Shown here: positions 1 to 12,957 of the stretch, piece by piece
How the letters are laid out: every line of letters begins with the position of its first letter
Numbering within the stretch: position 1 is the first letter of the stretch
Source of the DNA: Tiliqua scincoides
Taxonomy: Eukaryota; Chordata; Lepidosauria; Squamata; Scincidae
DNA: 64,000 nucleotides
Assembly: GCF_035046505.1 (NCBI RefSeq)
Contig: NC_089821.1
Span: 166,053,531-166,117,530 of the forward strand
Direction: 5' to 3'
Notes under the pieces: model-generated
What the model was told of the DNA's origin: nothing
The model's input: only the letters and a program-made list of their open reading frames with translations
The model's database searches: none
Translations under genes and position numbers: made by a program

Positions 1-1755
1 ATTCCAATGCAGCCCGTGATCCTGAAATAAATCACTCATATCAGGAAAGAGCAGAGAAGGAAGTTTAAGAACTCTCTCCCAGTAATTTGATCAAAACTGA
101 AGGCTCTCTGCCCTCCATGGCAGCTTTAAAATAAAAACAAACATGCTGGGATAACTGTTTGGCCTTCAGTGTATTCGTTCTGAATAAATTTATCTTTCTA
201 ATAGCATCACCCATGTATCTGACTTGTAAAAAGAAAAGAAAAGAACTCCAAATAACCAGAATGCCAGTTCAATTTAGATCTATTACAACTAATGGCATTT
301 GGCCATTGCCTTTAATAGGCTGTCGTTTGCATGCATGATCTTTTTTATTATGGGATTACTTCCAAATCCATGTTTTACAGAAAACATTCTGGCTCTTGTT
401 TGTGAGCATGCCTTCAGAAGATTATGAAATGAAGTACACAGTGACTTAACTAAAAATATCTAAAAGAATTCCTGATGGTGATACTCATTGTGTGCCCTGA
501 TTCGCAGTTCAGTGTCTGCTCTGTCGATTCCTTTCATGTCAATGCGGATCAAGTTCCAACGAATGCAATTGGTTCCTTCCACTGACACAGTCAGGGAACC
601 CATTCTGGATGTGGAGCTCTGCCTGTAATACTTCACAAACATTTGCCATGCTCATGGTATGTAACAAGACAAAAGCGTGTTTCATAAGAAAATGGAAATT
701 CCCACGCCTTTCGGCAGAAAAATTTTGACTGGAGGAACTGTCCTTCTGTTAAACTAAAACATTCTGAGTGAAAATAGAAACAGGTCTTGGTATTGTTATT
801 AACACTGGTGAACCTTGAAATAGTGTCTTCGTACCATGAAAGAACAATTCTTGAGAAAGTACAAAAATATTCCAAAGGATTCAAAACACACAGTATCTGC
901 TGATTGAAAAAGCCAACCCATGTTTGTTTGCTTATCCTTAAAACTAAAACGGGGATTGGGGGCTGCTATTTAAAGCTTTGAAAAGTTAAACATCATTACT
1001 TTCAATGTTTCAGACAGATACATGTGTGGGAAATGTGGACCTTGTTGGAATACACTAGCCGTTTATCACTGAGCAGGTTCTCGCGAGGCCAGGTGAACCA
1101 GCCGCTTGGAGTGGTGGGCCAGGGGAGGCAGAAAATGGGCAGGGGGGTCTCACACCTGCCTGCCACCTCTCCCGGCTCTTCTTTTTGCTTGCTGAGCAAG
1201 AATGAGAAGCAGCTGTGGCAGTTCAACTCTTTCTGCAATGCTGCAGCTGCAACCCAGTGATTGTGTGTGTGTGGGGGGGGGGGGTGCTGCAGGAAAAAGC
1301 TGCAATCCTGTTCTAATCACTGCCCTAGGATTGCTCTCTGGTCATTGTGCTTCTTTACTTTTTCAAAACAGGCCAGGAAGGTCATGCTAGGAGCGGCAGA
1401 GGGGAGGGAAGCTTACTACATGCAAGGAGCTTTTTAACTCAGTAAGGGGAATGGGCCACTACAAGTTTGCTTCACTGCCACCTCCTTGCCTGCCTGGCCT
1501 CTTCTTCCAAAAAGCCTGATGGGTGAGGCGACGAGGCAGGCTGGAATGGGGGCAGAAAGTTTGAGTGCTGTCTTAGACTCTGCTTCAGCTTGGCTCAGGC
1601 CTTGGCTATTTCAGAAGTGCTAAAGGCCACCATTCTGCTAAACTCAGAGTTTCTCAGTCATTTTGAACTTGGAGTTCCCTGACTCTTCCTCCTGAAGCCT
1701 TTCCCTCAAACTAGCAGCAGTCATCTTCTCAACTGCACAAGGATTAGGGCCCTGA
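1..1755. other. No gene recognised
   Basis: AT-rich non-coding sequence with a short GT/G run at 1262-1283. Short - strand frames at 460-884 have ordinary-looking composition but overlap out of frame, and I cannot match them to a family. Confidence 0.6.
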
Positions 1756-2045
1756 TGGCGCAATCCTAACCTGCCTCAGTACAGCCAGGCCTCAGTGGCC
1801 TGCACTGTATCCAACAAAGAATAGGAGGTGGTTGGACATCACCTTGGGGTAAGGGGATATTTTTCCCCTTACCCGGTGTTGAGCCCCAGACTGTACTATG
1901 GGACTACTCTGATCTGCGCCAGCTACTTAGTTGGCACAAATCCCACATCTCTGCCACTTCAATGGTTTGCACATGTTGGCTGTTTGCTGCTGGGAGGAAA
2001 GTGCCTCTGGGTTTCCTGCTTCCAAATCTCCCCCCCCCCCCAATA
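1756..2045. mobile_element. Partial PIF/Harbinger-like MITE, long type
   Basis: GGCGCAATCCTAACC is a left terminus, followed by actgtatccaac and ccttggggtaagggg, which occur in reverse order and strand in the complete element at 7211. The right end is not recognised. Confidence 0.6.
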
Positions 2046-3573
2046 ATGCCTGGTGAACTGTAGTTGCTCTGGAGGGGGACTTATCTCATTGGCTTAATTA
2101 TATTTGTATTTATTACTGTCTGGTAGAATGGGATGAAATGCATTTATTGGGATGCCTGCTTTTGATACTCACACTGTATAATTGAAATGCTGGCACCTTC
2201 TTGGGATCTTAGAACTTAGTGCTCATGTCATTTTCGGAACTTCCCGGCATTAGCTTCAATGGACACATGCCACAACCTGCATTCTGACAGGGACAGGTTG
2301 CAGCCAGACTATTGTAAGTGCTCCAACCTTTACATGTTTTTTTTTTTTCCCCTTATGGTTTTATAGGCACAAAATAGTAGTTTTGACAAATAAAGCTCTG
2401 TTATGAATGGCTTTGCCCCAACATCCCTAGAAGACTATTTTCTTCCCTAAAAAAGCAACTGTGTGTGTGTGTGTTCTTAAAACCTCCACTTTCTAGGAAA
2501 CCACATACTTTCCCTTTCTCCCCCTTCTTCCCTCCCCCTTTGCTCACACCACTACTTGTCCCCTTTTCTTTCTAAGGACTTCCTTTCCTCTTCTTCATTT
2601 GCTCCATAACAACTATTTATGCTCCAAGTTCAGCCATAAATCAATAATTAGGAATAATTAGACAAATCATATTGTGTATCTAACTGTGAATGAATGGGCC
2701 AGCTTACTGAGGCACTCTGTCATTTTTTACTCAATGTCTCTATTGTTAATTATCCCCACAATACATTTGTTTTGGTTGCACCATTCTCCCTTGCCTCCCT
2801 CATTTTCCCTGCTGAACCACTGGGCCATTGGCCACCACACTGGATGCCTGCTCACAAATTAGTTTTTCCCTGTGTATGTGCATTTTACAATATCCAGTAA
2901 CAGGATATATTTTCTGATTTACCTCGATGGAGAAACAGTAGGGATTAGGAAAGTACTTGATCTGCATAATACATGTTCATGGGAGCCAATGGAGAGACAG
3001 TGTTTCCCAGTGGCTAGAGTGCTAGACTTGATGCTGTAAGGAGACCCAGGTGCAAAGTGCTACTCAGTGATAAATTCATGGATAATTTTGCCACAGCTTC
3101 AGTTCCCCATTCGGAATTCAGCCTCTTGCCTAATGGGCAGTTAAATGAAATAAGGCTCACCGAAATTCCTTTCATGCAGAACGTGCTGTCAAATAACAGA
3201 GAACAGGATGCAGACAAAGTTAAGCACTTCAGTCCTTGACTTTGATGGGCAGACTTAAGCATATGCTTTGCTCTTCCACTAAAATCAATAGGACTTAAAT
3301 AAGGTTCTTATGAGCACTGATCATGGAAAAGTCACTGAGGAACAGTAAAAGTGACAGCACTGCAAAATATGGAGAATAGTCGTACCACTGTTTTGAATTA
3401 AATAGCATTCTGATCTTAACTTACTGCCAATTAATAATCCTAAGGAGAGTCAAGCCATCCGATGGAATCTGCTCCATATATAATATAGTCAACAGATGTC
3501 ATATATCATGTACAGAACGTTACAATAGCATAAGTTTTGTCCAGGCAAAATTCATTCAACATGAACGCAGAAG

Positions 3574-3790
3574 GCAGCAATTTTCATATACTGTGCCACA
3601 GCACATTGGTGTGCCACAAATGATCTGCAGATGTGCCATAGGAGTTTGGCAGAGAGTCATATATTAGTAAGGCCATAGGGGATATGATCTCCCGGTCAGC
3701 AGTGTGGTGTGCCTTGTCAACTGTTAAAAAGCTAATGGTGTTCCTTGACAATTTTAGTGCCTTCTCAGTGTGCCTTGAGATGAAAATGGT
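3574..3790. mobile_element. Degenerate hAT-like element related to the one at 61504
   Basis: It starts CAGCAATTTTCATATACTG and ends near GAGATGAAAATGG. The interior shares gtgtgcc and gtgccacag wording with the 61504 family. No target duplication could be recognised. Confidence 0.5.
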
Positions 3791-5034
3791 TCATTCTGGT
3801 GCCTGATGTGGCATGTCAAATGCCTCTGTATCCAGAAGTGTGCCAGCTCTGTTGTTACCTCTATTCGTATCTGTATACGAATGTCAATGCCCTCTGTATC
3901 CAGAAATGTGCTAGAAGGGTTACCTCTATTTGTCCTCCTCCTCCTGTTCCCTGTATTTGAAAAGGGACTGAACCAGTAAACAACATATTGCAAGAGGAGA
4001 GTGTCTGAGGCTAGAGTCTGAGACACTGTACTCTCTCCTCCCCTTCACAATTCCTCTAACACTCCATTCCTCTCTCTTTGAATCCAGGGAGTGAGAGGAG
4101 AAGCCGCAAAGGCAGGGTGTGTGTGTGAAAGAAGATGGACAATGGGAGCCTCCACCAATCTGCTGCTTAGTTGTTGGCCTCAGGTAGCCTCACTGGTAAG
4201 CCTTGCATGATGAAAAACCAGATTCTAGTTACTTTGAATCAAAGGGTAAAATGCTGTTTCTATTGAACCCATTGTAAAGTGGAGGTCCGTTGTATTGCCA
4301 TTTATTAAACAAGGTTGTATAAGTAGTATACTGTCTGTTAATTCTGAAACACCCCATGTACAATTGTCAGTGTTACTGGGAAGGGATGAAAATTCTATCC
4401 CAGGTGCATTCACCAAAAATAAACAATACATGGTATCTGGCTAAATTATGAACCACAGCATTGAAAAATCCTTCCTGATGGAAAGCTTTTGCCACTGCAC
4501 ACACTCTGAGAGGGGCTCTAGGCATCAGGAACACCTCATGCTGGGAACAGGGCTTGCCATTGCACTCTCCCTTTCCCATCATGTTGATAGTATTCACTCA
4601 ATATTACATCTGAAAAGAGCTTGGCAGTTTGGTTAAAGGGTGTCAAAATGTAAATAACTTGTATTCAATGACCTTGAATGTGCTCCTACAGCGGTCAGAA
4701 TCCTGTTTATATTAGTGGGCCCTACATGGTCATGCTAGTCCAACTCCACTGTCATAACTGCAAAAAACAGAGCCTAAAGCTTAACTAGAATCGCCTTTTG
4801 GAAGAACATGAGGCCAAAAGAAATATTCTTGGCAGCCTGAAAATTCATTTCCCCCCAAAATAAATAAACTTTCCCACACAAGATTTGTTACCCAAACATT
4901 ATACCAGTGCATGAGGTCATGAGAATGAACATCATGGCTGATGTGATCTTCACGAACTTGCATATAGACTTATTTGTTCCATTAGCATTCTATGGAAGTG
5001 TGTGTGTGTTTGAGCACAGACAGACAGACACATG

Positions 5035-5058
5035 TACACACACACACACACACACACT
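5035..5058. repeat. (CA)n microsatellite
   Basis: About 11 CA units, preceded by a (CAGA)n stretch at 5018-5030. Confidence 0.95.
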
Positions 5059-5129
5059 CATCCAAAAATCTGTGCTACCGCTTGGCAAATTATATGGAGT
5101 GAAATCCTGACTCCATTGAAAGCTTAGAC

Positions 5130-5461
5130 CAGGGGTGTCAAACTTGTTTCATACAGAGAGCCAAAGTTAGCATTCAGTACTCCTGCTGAGGGCCGGACAT
5201 GATGTCATTAAGCAGAAAGTGACATCATTAAGTAGCTAGTGGCCAGAAGCCAGACCTTGTTCTCATATAGAAACTCATTAACTGCAAATGACAGAAGAGA
5301 AAATACACAAATCTTGATCATATTTCAAGATTTGGGAAAGCCCAATTTTCAAGTGGGCTGCCATTTCAGCTGTAACACCTCAGCAGCTGAGAGCCTGAGG
5401 GATGGATAAAAAGCTTCTGGGGACCGCATCCGGCCCCCGGGCCTTATGTTTGACACCCCTG
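5130..5461. mobile_element. Non-autonomous hAT element (CAGGGGTGTCAAAC family), complete
   Basis: The 332-bp element begins CAGGGGTGTCAAAC and ends GTTTGACACCCCTG, a 14-bp perfect terminal inverted repeat. It is flanked by perfect 8-bp direct repeats GCTTAGAC at 5122-5129 and 5462-5469. There is no coding sequence. Confidence 0.95.
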
Positions 5462-5469
5462 GCTTAGAC

Positions 5470-7146
5470 ACTGATGACACTCAACAGAAATGGCATTTCA
5501 CCCTTGGTAAATCAATCCCCATAAATGTTAAATAAGTAGAGGTATTCTTAAACATTTTTATTTTTTCACAGACTTCGTTTTTTTTTCCCCAAGGAGGAAA
5601 AGAGCAGAAAGCAGTGATATGTGTTTTTATTCCAGGGGTGCATTTTTATAAATTATAATTATAAATTAAAATTGCTTTAAAAGTGTACTAGGTAGGTGCT
5701 ACAGGTGGTAGAGTGTCAGCAGATGCAGCTACTGTCATTACCCATGCACTTGCCCATCCAGGACTTCTACAGCAGGAACATTGATGTCAATATCTGGAAT
5801 GCAAATTAGCAGGAACACTAAGCAACTTGGGGTAGAAGAAGCATCAGACTCGGGAAGAGGTAAATTTGCTTAGGGGCTTATATTAAAGTCCAAGCCATAG
5901 TTTCTTCCAGGGCTGCCTGAAAAGTCTGTCTATTATGATATATTAATGGCTCAATCTTTTCCAAGACCATCCAATGCACTGCAGGGACACTGATGCATCC
6001 CATGCATCCCATGGACCAGCCAGGGACTAGGGCTCCAGATCTCGTGGACACTGCTGCCACCAAGATGCACCCCACCCCACCCTGATCTGCCCAGAGCTTG
6101 GCCCAATCTCCATCCAAATCCACCCCCAATCTGCCTTCACCATCAAGATAACTGCATCAGTAGCTGGTCTGCCACAATGAGCCATAGAATGGTTGCAGAC
6201 TGTGAGATCCCCCAGTGTATTGTACAGATAGGATTAGAGCCATAAGGCTGTAATAGTAGACAAATTTACCTGGGTCTAAGTCCTACTGAATATAGTGGGA
6301 ATTACTTCTGAGCAAGCATGCCTAGGCTAGCACATCTTTTAAGATGATGTTGGGATAACAGCACTCTTCTCCTGGTCTCTCAAGGCTCCTTAGTAATGAG
6401 TGACACATCACATTATTTTTCTCAGCAATGTATTAACCTTTCATGAGAAAAGTGCCTGATACAGTTCTGGCTTTGAAGTTAAGCAAATCCGACAGTGTCC
6501 AGAGCAAAGATGGAAGACAACATGAGAACTCCATTCCATACAAAGGTGCTCTGAGTTCCCACGAGACCGATATGAGTCAAGGACACTAGTTTCATGCACA
6601 TCTCATGACACGTACTGGCTTTCCATATACAATGCATGACAGGAAGTAGGTTTTGACAGATAAAAAGTGGGAGGACTGATCAGACATGATCAGAATAATC
6701 AGAGATGGAAGAGAAAGAATGACTGTCAAGCAGACGCTCTTGGAACTGATAAAACAGAGGAGAGAGACAAGAAGAGAGAGAATTCACCTATGTTTTGACT
6801 TCCACAGTCAGGATGTTGACCCAGAAATTCCAGCCTATTGCCTTCATGAATTTGACTGTACTATTTGGCCACCACATTGTAATTTAAAGAAAGGTCTTGT
6901 CCTGTTCACATCTTTTGATTTCTGTGAAGATGCGAACATCTCAGGAGCGGTTGATACCTTGTTCTTTATACTTAATGGCGCTTGCATGATATTCACTGGA
7001 CAGGAGGGGAAAATATTGTGGAATTATGACCAGAATATATGGCAGCTGGCTGCATACTGCCAAGCACTTGTGTGATCACTGTAATCTATTGTTAATAGAG
7101 AGAGAAAAAGATAGTAAACTGTCTTTTTCTCCTTCAATTAGCATTA
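5470..7146. other. No gene recognised; one unexplained 129-codon frame
   Basis: A small MITE piece lies at about 6244-6335. The + frame at 6686-7075 encodes 129 codons with mixed composition and no recognisable domain. It may be chance or an old transposon remnant. Confidence 0.5.
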
Positions 7147-8297
7147 AGGACCTTAATGTCAGGGTGTAACTTGTAGGGGTTATGACTCAAACCTTTCACT
7201 AGCAAGTTTAGGGTGCAATCCTAACTGGCACTTAGGCTGGCATAAGTCCCCCTGGAGGGTCGCAAATGTGCCATAAAGCATGTTTGCGCCTCCATGGGAG
7301 GAAGCCGCATCGGCGCATGCAGATGCACTGATGTGCAGAGGCCAGCAGAAGCCTCTGTGGCAGCTTCCTTGCTGCCGCTTGTGTAAGTGCACCCGCATTG
7401 ACACAATCAGCAACGGTAGGTATGAGGGGCATGGAGGAGGCAGGAGGGGGCGTTTCTAGGTGGGGGGAGGGCGAGCGATGGGTGGCCCCAGGGGCGGGGC
7501 TGGGACCCGGCAGTTATGTTGGATCCCAACCCCCGTCCCCACAGAGAACGGAGCAGCTTCAAGCTGCTCCGCTCTCCTTGGACTTGCGCCACCTCCAGAG
7601 GTGGAGCAGGTCCAAGGAGACCCATTGGGGCGTGCAGCCCTTACCCAGGGGTAAGGGGAAGAGCTTCCCCTTGCCTCTGGCTGAGCCACTGCAGCCAACG
7701 AACTTGCGTTGGATACAGTGCAAGCCTTCTGGCTTGCCTGCTCCAGTGCAGGTTTGGATTGCGCCCTTAAACTGGTAACCTACAATTAGTCAGGCAGGTT
7801 TTCAGCCTCTGCACCTCAGGAGGGAATGGCTATTGCCAGAGCCGGTCAGATGATACTCCCTGACCTCTATAAAAGCTTCTAGGTCAGATGAGTTCACAGT
7901 TCTGAGGAACTAAAAGACCTGCTTTTATGCTGTCAACTCCAGTGGTACAAAATTCAGATGGCACTGATCCTTAATTTTTCATTTTAGAATGAGACTGAGT
8001 GAGGGGGAAATGAAACACAAAAACCTGCCTTCATTTCCTTCATTACAATGTTGATGGAAGAATATCAGGTCTTCCAGTTCCAGAACAGGGACCACATCTG
8101 ACCTGGAAGCATAGATAGCGTCCAGAGACTATCACCTGACTTGCTCTGGCCAATTGCCATTCCCTCTTGTGATGCACAGGTTGAAAACCTGCCTGACCTA
8201 ACCTAATTGACATCCTGTAGGCTACCAGTTGAAAACCTGTTAGTCACAGTTTTGAGCCCTGATCCCTACAGGTTAAACCCTGACATTAAGGCCCTTG
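7147..8297. repeat. Long inverted repeat (foldback element), one arm interrupted by a MITE
   Basis: The left arm is 7147-7210 plus 7768 to about 7925. The right arm, about 8060-8297, is its reverse complement with many differences. Shared strings include CCTTAATGTCAGGG, GTCAGGCAGGTTTTCA, GAGGGAATGGC and GGTCAGATG. A central loop of about 130 bases separates the arms. The MITE at 7211-7766 sits in the left arm only. The family is unknown. Confidence 0.8.
7211..7766. mobile_element. PIF/Harbinger-like MITE, long type, complete
   Basis: It begins GGGTGCAATCCTAAC and ends GGATTGCGCCC, with 3-bp duplications TTA at 7208-7210 and 7767-7769. The interior has the string CGCAAATGTGCCATAAAGCA shared with other long members. 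It interrupts the left arm of the inverted repeat at 7147-8297. The ORFs over it are chance frames in GC-rich repeat sequence. Confidence 0.85.
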
Positions 8298-8299
8298 TT

Positions 8300-10499
8300 T
8301 CTGACCCTGCATGGGGACTGGCTAGGAGTTCAGTTATGAAGCAAATACCTCAGCACATTCTCATTGGTGGTTTCTCTGGTTCCTCACATATCTGAGAGTT
8401 GAGATCTCTCTCCAGGCACTTGAGGTCTTTGGTTTCAAATATGCTTTGCCTTCATCCGTCCCTGTACTGCAGTATTTGCAAGTGGTGTTTTTTTTTGCAA
8501 TATTTAGAAAAGAAACATATAGAAGAAACAACATACTTTAAGAACATACAAAGAGACCTTTTAAGTCTAAGGAAGCTGGGTCGATTTTGGTTGAAATCCT
8601 GTGTCCAGTAGTGAAGTTTACAAGCAGAACATAAAGGCCAGGGCTCTCCCCTATTGTTTGCCCCTGCAACTGATATTCAGCAGCACACTGCCTCTGAATG
8701 TGAAGGCTTTACTGAACCATCATTATGGCTAATAGCCAGTGTGATACTGGCTGTCAGCCAAGTATTGGTCCACCACGAATTTCTCTAATCCCCCATTAAA
8801 GCCATCTAATATAGTGGCCATCACATATCATGTGACTGGAAAACATGACAAACATGAATGATGTGATGCATGCAGCAGTAGTCCTTTTGGACAGTCCAGA
8901 ACCTACATCCATTTTCTGGAATGATCCTGAATTCTAGAGTTATGAGAGTGGGAGAGAAACTTTCTCAACACACTAGGCAGAATTCTAGAAGTTTCTATCA
9001 TATCCGGTCCCATCCTCTGCCTTGTACAATCTTTGTTCCTAACCTAAATGGCCCCAAATGTTTCATCTTTCTGCAAAGGGGAAATGTTTCATTCCTCTGA
9101 ACATTTCAGTTGGCCGTTTCTGCACCCTCTCCAGTCCTATGAGATCTACTCTGAGGCATGGCAACAGAACAGCACACAAGTGGGAACTCTCCAGAGATGT
9201 AGACAAAAGGCATCACAAGATTTGTTGTTTTGATTTAAGTCTCTTTCCCCATAATGCCTAACATGTGATTTGCCTTTTTCATGGCTGCTGATAATCATAA
9301 AGGATCACAAAATTTGTTTCAAAAAAAAAAAAAAATTGGAAAAGCCAAGTGTTAAAAATAAGAAACAAACAAAAAGCTATTAAGAATGAGCACAGTATGT
9401 TTTGAGTCACTACAAATGTGACTTGTGACAAGATGAACTGGCTCCAAAACACCGTGCAGTGTGCGAAAGTGGCCGTGCTTCATAGTGATACAAATTCTTT
9501 GTGAAAGGATCGTGTCATCACATCATGGCAGAACTATATATGGACAAATATACAATAAACATGTGCCTTTTTATAAATAATGCCAAGTGACACAGCTATT
9601 CAGTGCTTACAGCTCAAAGAAGAGAAAGGAGAGGATTATTTAAGGGTGCTGCCCTTAAAATCATCAGACACTGCAAGATGAAACTCTAAAGACTGCATAC
9701 CTCACACACATATTCTGCAAAAGAGAACATTTATGGAAACATTAAGTCCCCCCCCCCCCCCCAGTAACAGGACTGACTTGCAGGGATGCTCTCATGTCTT
9801 TACACTGAACCACTGGGATGGGAGACAACAAGTTAGTGTACTGGCTAAAAGTGCAGTGTGTGAGTCAAAAAGTCTTCTCTTCAACTCTTGTCTCAGTCAT
9901 AAGCTCACAAAGGACCTTAGGTGGCAATGCTTATTTGCAAGTAAGTTCCACTGAACTCAGTGGATCTTATATCTGAATAGACATCGGCAGCATCGTGCTT
10001 TCAGAAAACAACGTCTCAGCCCCCATGTGCATACCTGGGATGATGATACTAACCAACTTTACTGGGTTGTCGTAAGAACTGCTGCAAGAATGTATGAGAA
10101 GTGCTTTCTAAATGCTAAGTATTGTTGTTACTAAGCAACCTTGTATCAAGGCTCCCCACTGATCTCAATCAATCTACGTCAATTAAATTCTTCCTCACAA
10201 AGGTTAAGGATTGATTCACGAAACTGTTTATAGTGGTTTACTTTCCAACCATGGCGACTTCAACAGCCTGGCTTGGTGAAGCAATTGTCTCCATGCTTCT
10301 TTGTGCACCAAGCCCTGATTTCGCATGCCACCACCAATGTGTACAACAGAAATTCACACAACTGCTTCATCCAGGCCAGGCTGACAAAAAAGCCATCCCA
10401 GTGTGGCGGGCGGGGGGGGGGGGGAGGCTCTCAACATAGTCATGTGAATGAGCTAATTGAGCACAGAATCAAACCTGCTTCTAGATTAGAATCTTAACT
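8300..10499. other. No gene recognised
   Basis: AT-rich non-coding sequence with a poly(A) run near 9321, a poly(C) run near 9750 and a small MITE-like piece at 9935-9990. Confidence 0.6.
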
Positions 10500-10507
10500 G
10501 AATAAAG

Positions 10508-11704
10508 CAGGGGTTCCCAAACTTTTTAGCACCAGGACCCACTTTTTAAAATGACACTCTATAAGGATCCACCTAGTTTTACAAAAAGATTTCAAAGTAC
10601 CAGCTGCTCAAGTCTCTGTTTTACTATGGTGTGTTTGGTGAGCGCCACATTCATAGGATTGGGACACTTCTGGTGGAATTGTGTTCCCCTCAGCCTGCCC
10701 TTTGAAGTGGACCAAGGCACATTCACCTACTCACGTGCTCATGTTGCTCTGTTTCAGTTTCCATAGGGCTCAATATATATTCTTTATCAGCTATCAACTT
10801 ATTGGTTTCACGACCCACCAAAAAGAAGGTTGTGACAAGTGGCGTAGCTAAGGGGGTGTAGGGGGTAGCCATTGCACTGGGCATCAGGCTTTAGGGGGGC
10901 AACAAGCTAAGCTTGACATTAGTGACCAAAATTGTGAAAATCTTGGTATGTATGAACAATACCATCAAGTTATATATCATTGGAAAGATAATTTAATGCA
11001 GAATGCAATGCAACAAACTGCATTGGAATATCTGTATTCTATAAAAAGTTATGGCCAATTAACCAGAAAATGAAAACACAATTGCCTTATGGAACAAAAA
11101 GTGGGTTTTCTTATCTCAAAACTGACCTATGAGACTGATTGTTCTGAGAGCCAGTGACATATTATCATGTTATTGACATGTTGCAATGACATATTATCAT
11201 GATACAGCATGAAATCAATAAGGTGTTAATACGAGTCACCTCTCATTTTCATGTATCATAATACAGTTACCCCTGCTGACTGGGTAAAAGGCACTTTTTC
11301 AAGTGGTGCCCCTCTTATATTTAGCAAGGGGAGAACAACCATCCCTCTTCACCCCAGCACAGTGTCTCAAACCGATCAGGGGCACACTTTATATTTATTT
11401 ACTTAATTTGATTTTGTCTGGGTGGAGCTACAAATCTTCTTTGATCCCAGGTAGCAAATAGATGCCTTAGCTATGCCACTGACTGGGGGAGGCAGCAGAG
11501 CAATTAAGTGGCAAGCTGATGTGGGGAGGAGGTAGGTTCCTCCCAGTTTTCACTATTTCAAAAGCCTGGGCATGATGTCACTTCCAGTTGTGACATCACT
11601 TCCGGGGCAACATTTTGAGCTTGGCACTGGGCTACATGATCATTAGCTATGCCACTGGTTGTGACCCAGTTGTGGGGTCCTGACCCACAATTTGAGAACC
11701 GCTG
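10508..11704. mobile_element. hAT element interrupted by a second hAT element
   Basis: It starts CAGGGGTTCCCAAACTTTTT and ends AATTTGAGAACCGCTG, an imperfect inverted repeat. The flanks gaataaag (10500-10507) and gaataaat (11705-11712) form a 7/8 target duplication. About 820 of its 1197 bases belong to the element nested at 10837-11657. There is no transposase ORF. Confidence 0.9.
10837..11657. mobile_element. hAT element (AGTGGCGTAGCTA family) nested in another hAT
   Basis: Ends AGTGGCGTAGCTA and TAGCTATGCCACTG form the terminal inverted repeat. Perfect 8-bp duplications GTTGTGAC lie at 10829-10836 and 11658-11665, inside the outer element. No coding sequence is seen. Confidence 0.92.
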
Positions 11705-12524
11705 GAATAAATCGACGTGATCAAAGAAATCTTCTTGATAATCAATTTCTGCATAACTAAAGTAAATAATATGCTGCCAAAGCCTATTGGTCAGGGATTT
11801 TAAGTGTGCAGAATTTTAAAGTATTTTTATTTATTTCACAGAATTTAGCTGCCCATTTTGCCATAGTTAACAAACATATGATGACTGTCTTGCAGTTTCA
11901 GGATAAAATCCCTTCAAAGAAACATACAGTTCTAGAGGAAGGTAAAATTTAATAAATGACTGATCCAAGAGTACATCCAAACTTATTAGTGTTTATGTTT
12001 CAAGCTTTTCTGCAAGCAAAGTCATTTTTTTTATATCTGTACCTTATTCAGTGGTTAGGTATCATTTTCCCTTTTCAGCAAATGAGTTAGGACCAATTTT
12101 TACATTGTCCATATGGTTTTGACTGTGGGATTTAGTTGAACACAGGAAATATCTATAGCCTGGCAAATTGCCCTAGAAACTACAAATATGGACGCAGAAT
12201 TTAAATAATTACCAGCATCAGGTATTCACTAGGGCATTTTTGTGTAATCGTAAAAAGTGTTTCCCAACCACATTTTTCCTGTCCTTAAGGTGATAGTCTT
12301 GGAAGCTTCAATCATACTCCAATTGTAGAATACTGTGTCCCCAAATAATGGATAGGTGTGCATAATTGAAGTGCATATGTATGTCAGTAGCTCATATTGT
12401 TCATTTTTAAAGCATGAATACTTAATACTGAAGAGTAAAACGGAAATTACTACAAAGACAGCATTCAGACCATGACAATAAAAACATTTAACTAAAAACA
12501 CAAGAGATATTGCTAGGGATTTAA

Positions 12525-12954
12525 GGCCCAATTCGGTGCTATGCACACTGGCTTACTGCAAGAACGCACTTTTGCAAATGTGCCATAAGGCACATTTGCA
12601 AGCTGTACCACGAGTCCAGCACTGGAGCGTCAGGAGGCAGTGAGTGGGGACATGGAGGGAGTCAGGGGGAGGTGTTATGGGATGGGGGATGGCAGGGAGG
12701 AGGCATGGCGGGGAGAGGGAGTGGGGCAGCTCAGCTCCACCGGATCCAGAGCCCTGTGTCAGACCTTGTAGCCTGACATGAGGCTTCTTGATTCTGCACC
12801 GGCTAAGTAGCCGACACAGAGTCATGAAGCCCCATTGAGGGGCTGTTTCCCTTACTTGGGGGAAAGGGATGAATGTTCCCTTCTCCCGAGAAGCCAGTGT
12901 CATTTTGGCACCCTGGCAGCCCCGTGTGCCAGGCAGCTCAGGATTGGGCTGCCC
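12525..12954. mobile_element. PIF/Harbinger-like MITE, long type
   Basis: It starts GGCCCAATTCGG and ends GGATTGGGCTGCCC, with TAA on both sides (12522-12524 and 12955-12957). It contains the internal palindrome AATGTGCCATAAGGCACATT. The 148-codon - strand frame here is repeat-derived. Confidence 0.82.
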
Positions 12955-12957
12955 TAA

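Larger units (their letters stand above)
2050..5120. other. No gene recognised
   Basis: Non-coding sequence with a (GT)n run at 2459-2472, the degenerate hAT-like piece at 3574-3790 and a (CA)n run. Nothing else is supported. Confidence 0.6.

Noticed and set aside
460-884. Two adjacent - strand frames that could be one broken gene
   Set aside because: They overlap in different frames, match no family I know and show no supporting splice signals; most likely chance.
7398-7778. 126-codon + strand frame and overlapping frames
   Set aside because: All lie inside the MITE at 7211-7766 and have low-complexity Gly/Pro/Arg-rich products.
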